From Pseudooceanicola algae (GTDB lineage Bacteria; Pseudomonadota; Alphaproteobacteria; Rhodobacterales; Rhodobacteraceae), in the NCBI RefSeq assembly GCF_003590145.2, contig NZ_CP060436.1, forward strand, positions 1,336,001 to 1,400,000: DNA of 64,000 bases. The letters are read 5' to 3'. The first letter of the stretch is position 1. The number at the start of each line of letters is the position of its first letter. The position numbers and the translations under genes are program-made. The notes beneath the pieces were generated by a model, which searched no databases, was not told where the DNA came from, and saw only the letters and a program-made list of their open reading frames with translations. Below, one piece after another: positions 60,551 to 64,000 of the stretch.

Positions 60551-61987
60551 ATGCCAGGAAGAATTCTAATTGTTGACGACGACGTGTCGCGCCGCATCAC
60601 GCTGGCGGCCCGCTTGTCCGGGGCGTTCTACGACATCCGCATCGCCGGGTCGGATGAAGAGGCCTTTGCCCTGATGCAGCAATGGAAGCCTGGGGTGATC
60701 CTGGTTTCCGACCAGTTGGCCGCGCCGCCGATCCTGTCGTTCCTGCGGATCGTGCGCAAGGATCCCCGCTGCAGTGACACGACGATTTTCGTGGTAACCG
60801 CCGCCTGGGCCCAGGGGGGGCGTGCCGCGCTGCTGGCGGCTGGGGCGGATGATGTCATCCCGCGCAGCGAACCAGAAGAGGTCTTTCATGCCCGTCTGCG
60901 GTCCCATGAGCGCGCGCGCGCCATGATCGAGGCGTTGCAATTGCGCGGCGATGACGGCGATACCCCGCCGCTGCCCGGTTTCTTCGAGGCACCGGCCCAT
61001 TTCCCCGGCCTTATCCCGGTCACCATCGTGCCGCCGGATTCCGCCGCCTCCGCGGAATGGGAAATCGCGCTGTCCGATCAGAAGGCCCTGAGCTTGCGCA
61101 TGGTGCCCGTCGACCGGATCGCCACCCGCAGCAGCGTCGCCGAGGAAATGGACGACAAGCCACGTCTGCTGGTCCTCGGTCTTGCGCCTGGCAATGAACG
61201 CAAGATGCTGCGCGCCATCGCAGAACTGCGGTCACAGCGCAACGCCCCGGAAACCGAGATCCTGCTGATCGCCCCCGATGCCACGCCCGAAACCGTTCGT
61301 CAGGGGTATGACATCGGCGCAAGTTCGGTCATGATCGGCCAATTCGAGCCGGTCGAGGTCATCGCGCGGCTTGGCAATCTGCAACGGCGCATGTCGCGGC
61401 GCAAATGCCTGCGTATGGCGCTGACGGACGGGATGCGCGCCTCGGTGATCGACCCGCTGACCGGGCTCTACAATCGCCGTTTCGCCCTGCCCCGGCTCAG
61501 CCAACTTGCCCAGAACGCGGGGCGCAACGCATCGCCCTATGCCGTCTGCGTGTTGGATATCGACCATTTCAAGACCGTGAATGACCGTTTCGGCCATATC
61601 GTCGGGGACATCGCCTTGCAGAACCTGGCCGGCCTGTTGCGCGACAACCTGCGGCCCTGCGATCTGCTGGCACGGATCGGGGGCGAGGAATTCCTTGTCA
61701 TGCTGCCGGAGACCGGGCCGAATGAATCGCTCTATATCGCCGGGCAATTGTGCGAGACGATCCGCCGGTCCCCGATCCCGATCGGCGAAGGACAGGCGCC
61801 GCTGAACCTGACGATCTCTCTGGGGCTGACCATCGGCCATCGGGGTCAGCGCAGTGCCGAAGAACTGATCGCGGATGCCGACAGCGCGCTTTACTCCGCC
61901 AAGCGCAGCGGGCGCGATCAGGTCGCGCTGCATGCCCGGACCAGCTATCTCTGCAATCCCGGCACCCAGTTGCGTGCCACGTCCTGA
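60551..61987 (+). CDS. pleD: PleD-like diguanylate cyclase with degenerate receiver domains
   Basis: A 478-residue REC-REC-GGDEF protein. The first receiver keeps the acidic pocket (ILIVDDD, D9/D10) but has Ser 53 where PleD has phospho-acceptor D53 (VILVSDQLA) and Arg 105 in place of the conserved Lys. The second receiver (about 204-280) is also degenerate. The GGDEF domain is intact, with DPLTGLYNRR, DIDHFKTVND, GGEEF at 377-381 and an RxxD inhibitory site at 368-371. It should make cyclic di-GMP, but classical phosphorylation control looks lost. Confidence 0.88.
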   Translation: MPGRILIVDDDVSRRITLAARLSGAFYDIRIAGSDEEAFALMQQWKPGVILVSDQLAAPPILSFLRIVRKDPRCSDTTIFVVTAAWAQGGRAALLAAGADDVIPRSEPEEVFHARLRSHERARAMIEALQLRGDDGDTPPLPGFFEAPAHFPGLIPVTIVPPDSAASAEWEIALSDQKALSLRMVPVDRIATRSSVAEEMDDKPRLLVLGLAPGNERKMLRAIAELRSQRNAPETEILLIAPDATPETVRQGYDIGASSVMIGQFEPVEVIARLGNLQRRMSRRKCLRMALTDGMRASVIDPLTGLYNRRFALPRLSQLAQNAGRNASPYAVCVLDIDHFKTVNDRFGHIVGDIALQNLAGLLRDNLRPCDLLARIGGEEFLVMLPETGPNESLYIAGQLCETIRRSPIPIGEGQAPLNLTISLGLTIGHRGQRSAEELIADADSALYSAKRSGRDQVALHARTSYLCNPGTQLRATS

Positions 61988-62124
61988 GCCCCATGCCTGC
62001 GGCCCGACCAGAACCGAGGGTCGCCAGCGCCGATATGCAACTATCCTGACGGACTGAACACATCCCCCGTCAGCGCAGGACAGTGCAGTCAGGTGAAACA
62101 GTCAGGCACAGCGATTTCGCGCCC

Positions 62125-62685
62125 TCACTTGTGGCGGTCTGCGGGTGGCTGGCTCAGGGCCTCTTCCAGCCGGTCGGCGACGGCCAGGCGATCGGCGCGG
62201 GACATGCCGGCGATCCGTTCCAGCAGAACCTTCTGGCCAAGGGCCTGACGCCGCATCGCCTCGTCCAGCTGCCGCTGCACGCTCACCTCCAGGGCATCGG
62301 GGTCGAAAGGCTCGGCGCGCAGGACCATCAGCAACTTGTCGAACTCGGCCCTGACGTCGTCCCGTTCCGGACGGTCAGAGCGCAGCTCGCGACCGATTTC
62401 ACGTCCGATTTCGCGGCGATCCTCGCGGCTGAGCGCATAGGCGATCACGCCCCCGACCCGATCCGCGGGGGGCGGGGCGCTGCCCGGTCCCGGCCCGCTC
62501 GGGCCGCGCATCACAGCGCCGATCACCAAACCGGCAACGGCCAGGTTCAGCGCCAGCGAAATGAAGAAGGCGATCCGGAGCCCCATGCTCTGCGTCGGGC
62601 TCTGCGTCGGCTCTTGCTTCGGGCCGGGTGTCTGTTCGGGGCCGCCTGTGCCACCTGCCTGACCCGCCGTCTTGTTCTCGACCAT
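62125..62685 (-). CDS. Membrane-anchored Spy/CnrX-like periplasmic protein (heavy-metal sensor family)
   Basis: A 186-residue protein: a polar Gln/Thr/Pro-rich cytoplasmic N-terminus, one membrane segment (about residues 34-56) and a periplasmic helical domain rich in Arg, Glu and Asp (SREDRREIGREIGRELRSDRP, then EVSVQRQLDEAMRRQALGQ). This is the helical-hairpin architecture of the Spy/CpxP/CnrX group. GAGGG lies eight bases before the ATG. It is the third gene of an ECF sigma / anti-sigma-like / sensor set. Confidence 0.65.
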   Translation of the reverse strand: MVENKTAGQAGGTGGPEQTPGPKQEPTQSPTQSMGLRIAFFISLALNLAVAGLVIGAVMRGPSGPGPGSAPPPADRVGGVIAYALSREDRREIGREIGRELRSDRPERDDVRAEFDKLLMVLRAEPFDPDALEVSVQRQLDEAMRRQALGQKVLLERIAGMSRADRLAVADRLEEALSQPPADRHK

Positions 62686-62689
62686 GCGC

Positions 62690-63157
62690 TTAACCCTCAA
62701 CCTGACCGAAATCGTAGAAATCCGTGCTGTCGACCACATAATATTCGAACAATTCCTCGTTCGACGTGGACCCGATCATGGCTTGCATGCCGGTCTGCAA
62801 GGCCGTTGGCGGCGTGATCCCGATCCAGACCCCGGCCATGGTGGCAGCCGCCAGACCCGCCAGCGCCGGTGCGCCGCCGATCGCCCCCAGGATCCGGGCC
62901 CAAAGCCCCCTGAGCCCGGTCTGGCGCGCCGGTTCCCGGTCCACCGCACCCGACGCTGCCCGGTCCGCCGTCGCCCGATCGGCCAACGCGGTCTCGGCAT
63001 CGGCCAGGATGCGCGCCGTCAGTGTATCTGGCAAAGACCCGGTCTGGCCGCCGGCCCGACCCGCCTCCTGTTCGCTGCGCATTTCGGCAAAGAACGCCTC
63101 CATCGCGGCGTCCGAAAGCCCGGTGGAAAGCCCGGTGTCGTTGCTTCGGTCAGTCAT
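62690..63157 (-). CDS. Single-pass membrane protein, probable anti-sigma factor
   Basis: A 155-residue protein with a cytoplasmic N-terminal half (DAAMEAFFAEMRSEQEAG, then LTARILADAETAL), one membrane segment (about residues 93-115) and a short periplasmic end rich in acidic and aromatic residues (NEELFEYYVVDSTDFYDF). It has no zinc-binding HxxxCxxC motif. Its start overlaps the end of the ECF sigma gene by eight bases; anti-sigma genes very commonly sit so. The role is inferred from position and topology. Confidence 0.65.
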   Translation of the reverse strand: MTDRSNDTGLSTGLSDAAMEAFFAEMRSEQEAGRAGGQTGSLPDTLTARILADAETALADRATADRAASGAVDREPARQTGLRGLWARILGAIGGAPALAGLAAATMAGVWIGITPPTALQTGMQAMIGSTSNEELFEYYVVDSTDFYDFGQVEG

Positions 63158-63743
63158 CCTGATACCCCAATTCATCGCGCCGTCCTGCCAGGATCTGGCT
63201 GAGCGCCCTCTTGCCCCGCGCCGTGAGACTTTCCACGGCTTCGGTGCTGATCTCCATGATCTCGGCGATCTCAGGATTGCCGAGTCCTTCCAGGTGACGC
63301 AAGATCACCGCCTGTTTCTGTCGGTCGGGCAGCGCATCGAGCGCGCCCTGCAGGGCCGCCATGCGGCTGCGCTGCTGCATTTGTTCGTCCACCGGTTTGG
63401 CCGGATCGGCCGGTTCCGGCACATCGTCGATATCCGTGGTGCCGCCCCGCCGACGACGCAGCCGGTCGGTGCACAGGTTTGCCGTGACCCGGTAGAGCCA
63501 GGTGGTCACCCGCGCTTCGCCCTGGCGCCAGTCCGGAGCGATCTTCCACAGGCGCATCATGGCTTCCTGGGTGACATCCTCGGCTTCGGCCCGGTCGCCC
63601 AGCATGCGCCAGGCCTGCGACAGGACCCGCGGGCCAAGGCGCGCCGTCAGGATTGCCGCGGCCGCCTGGTCACCATTGGAGAACAGCACCAGAAGCGCGT
63701 CGTCCGGTATGGCATCTGGGTCATCGAAGGCCATGTCATTCAT
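63150..63743 (-). CDS. ECF-type RNA polymerase sigma factor
   Basis: A 197-residue extracytoplasmic-function sigma factor. Region 2 spans about residues 15-90 (AWRMLGDRAEAEDVTQEAMMRLW, ARVTTWLYRVTANLCTDRLRRRRG). Region 4 is near the C-terminus (LDALPDRQKQAVILRHLEGLGNPEIAEIMEI, then VESLTARGKRAL). The likely start is the ATG at 63743 (MNDMAFDD); another ATG three codons in is possible. It leads the operon with the anti-sigma-like and Spy-like genes. Confidence 0.92.
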   Translation of the reverse strand: MNDMAFDDPDAIPDDALLVLFSNGDQAAAAILTARLGPRVLSQAWRMLGDRAEAEDVTQEAMMRLWKIAPDWRQGEARVTTWLYRVTANLCTDRLRRRRGGTTDIDDVPEPADPAKPVDEQMQQRSRMAALQGALDALPDRQKQAVILRHLEGLGNPEIAEIMEISTEAVESLTARGKRALSQILAGRRDELGYQDD

Positions 63744-63940
63744 GCCTTGGCGAGGTATCCGTTCGCGCAAGTCCTGGCAATCGGTTCCGTTTGAAAAGAC
63801 GTCATGTGCTGTCCTTCGGCTGTCGTGCCGGGCCGGGTGGCGCGGCTGTCTATTGGTGGTGACCCAACCTGCAGGGACTGGGGATGCAGGCTCTGCAGGT
63901 CGGATCACCGTTCTTCGGAAGGTACGCCCCGAAGAAAATC

Positions 63941-63985
63941 CCGGCCCCGTCCCGCGCGGTGTTACCTGGTGCGGGACGGGGCCGG
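63941..63985 (-). terminator. Long GC-rich hairpin upstream of the ECF sigma operon
   Basis: CCGGCCCCGTCCCGC (63941-63955) pairs perfectly with GCGGGACGGGGCCGG (63971-63985), a 15-bp stem with a 15-base loop. On the minus strand GATTTTCTTC follows, a weak T-run, so it may terminate a leftward gene located beyond the window edge. Confidence 0.55.
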
Positions 63986-64000
63986 ATATTGCTGCGGCTT

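Overview
GC-rich chromosomal DNA from an alphaproteobacterium, most likely order Rhodobacterales (Rhodobacter/Roseobacter group). Four things point there: RpoH, CarD and FdxA of the alphaproteobacterial type; a tRNA-His without an encoded G-1 and with A73; a GTTC-N7-GTTC LexA box in front of mmcB; and the nrdR/ribD/ribE/ribB/ribH/nusB gene set. No integrase, transposase, prophage or CRISPR array is visible. The window looks like core chromosome with a few accessory cassettes.

Layout. 1-2.9 kb: phosphonate ABC importer phnC-phnD-phnE-phnE (minus strand, last gene cut by the window edge). 3.3-7.1 kb: signalling block with a PAS histidine kinase and overlapping receiver, then a second receiver divergent from a small kinase. 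7.3-11.4 kb: histidine genes hisB-hisH-hisA-hisF-hisE, interrupted by a DUF2147 gene and a small membrane gene. 11.4-13.2 kb: CoA-binding protein, candidate small RNA with a very strong terminator, rlmB and tRNA-Tyr. 13.5-19 kb: glycosyltransferase-like protein, a proline-rich protein that looks like a PilM/GspL head joined to a PilP/GspC tail, and a CPA2 antiporter. 19-26 kb: cobT/cobS, then the carD-fdxA-S4-SUV3-helicase group. 26-38 kb: SCP2 protein, lipase-like hydrolase, FAH protein, oligopeptidase F, a Gfo/Idh/MocA oxidoreductase behind a hairpin, rpoH, rluD, a LuxR regulator, a Slam-type outer-membrane protein with a TbpB-like lipoprotein, and tRNA-His.

38-52.4 kb: mmcB under a LexA box; a membrane coiled-coil protein paired with a membrane-anchored ClpP-like protease; then nusB-ribH-ribB-(unknown)-ribE on one side and ribD-nrdR on the other, split by an opposite-strand capsule block (kpsS, wza-like, kpsC). 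52.6-57 kb: cyanide-insensitive-type cydAB with a DUF2474 peptide, convergent with a diguanylate cyclase carrying an HNOBA domain and an H-NOX-like protein that lacks the expected heme histidine. 57-64 kb: MttB-family methyltransferase, HAD phosphatase, MarR regulator, PleD-like cyclase with a degenerate receiver, and an ECF sigma / membrane anti-sigma-like / Spy-like triplet.

The observations most worth following are the heme-ligand-less H-NOX/HNOBA-GGDEF pair beside the bd-type oxidase, the Slam/lipoprotein pair with a palindrome upstream, the ClpP-like protease with a well-spaced triad, the capsule genes splitting the riboflavin cluster, the hairpin that buries the ribosome binding site behind rpoH, and the candidate small RNA downstream of rlmB.
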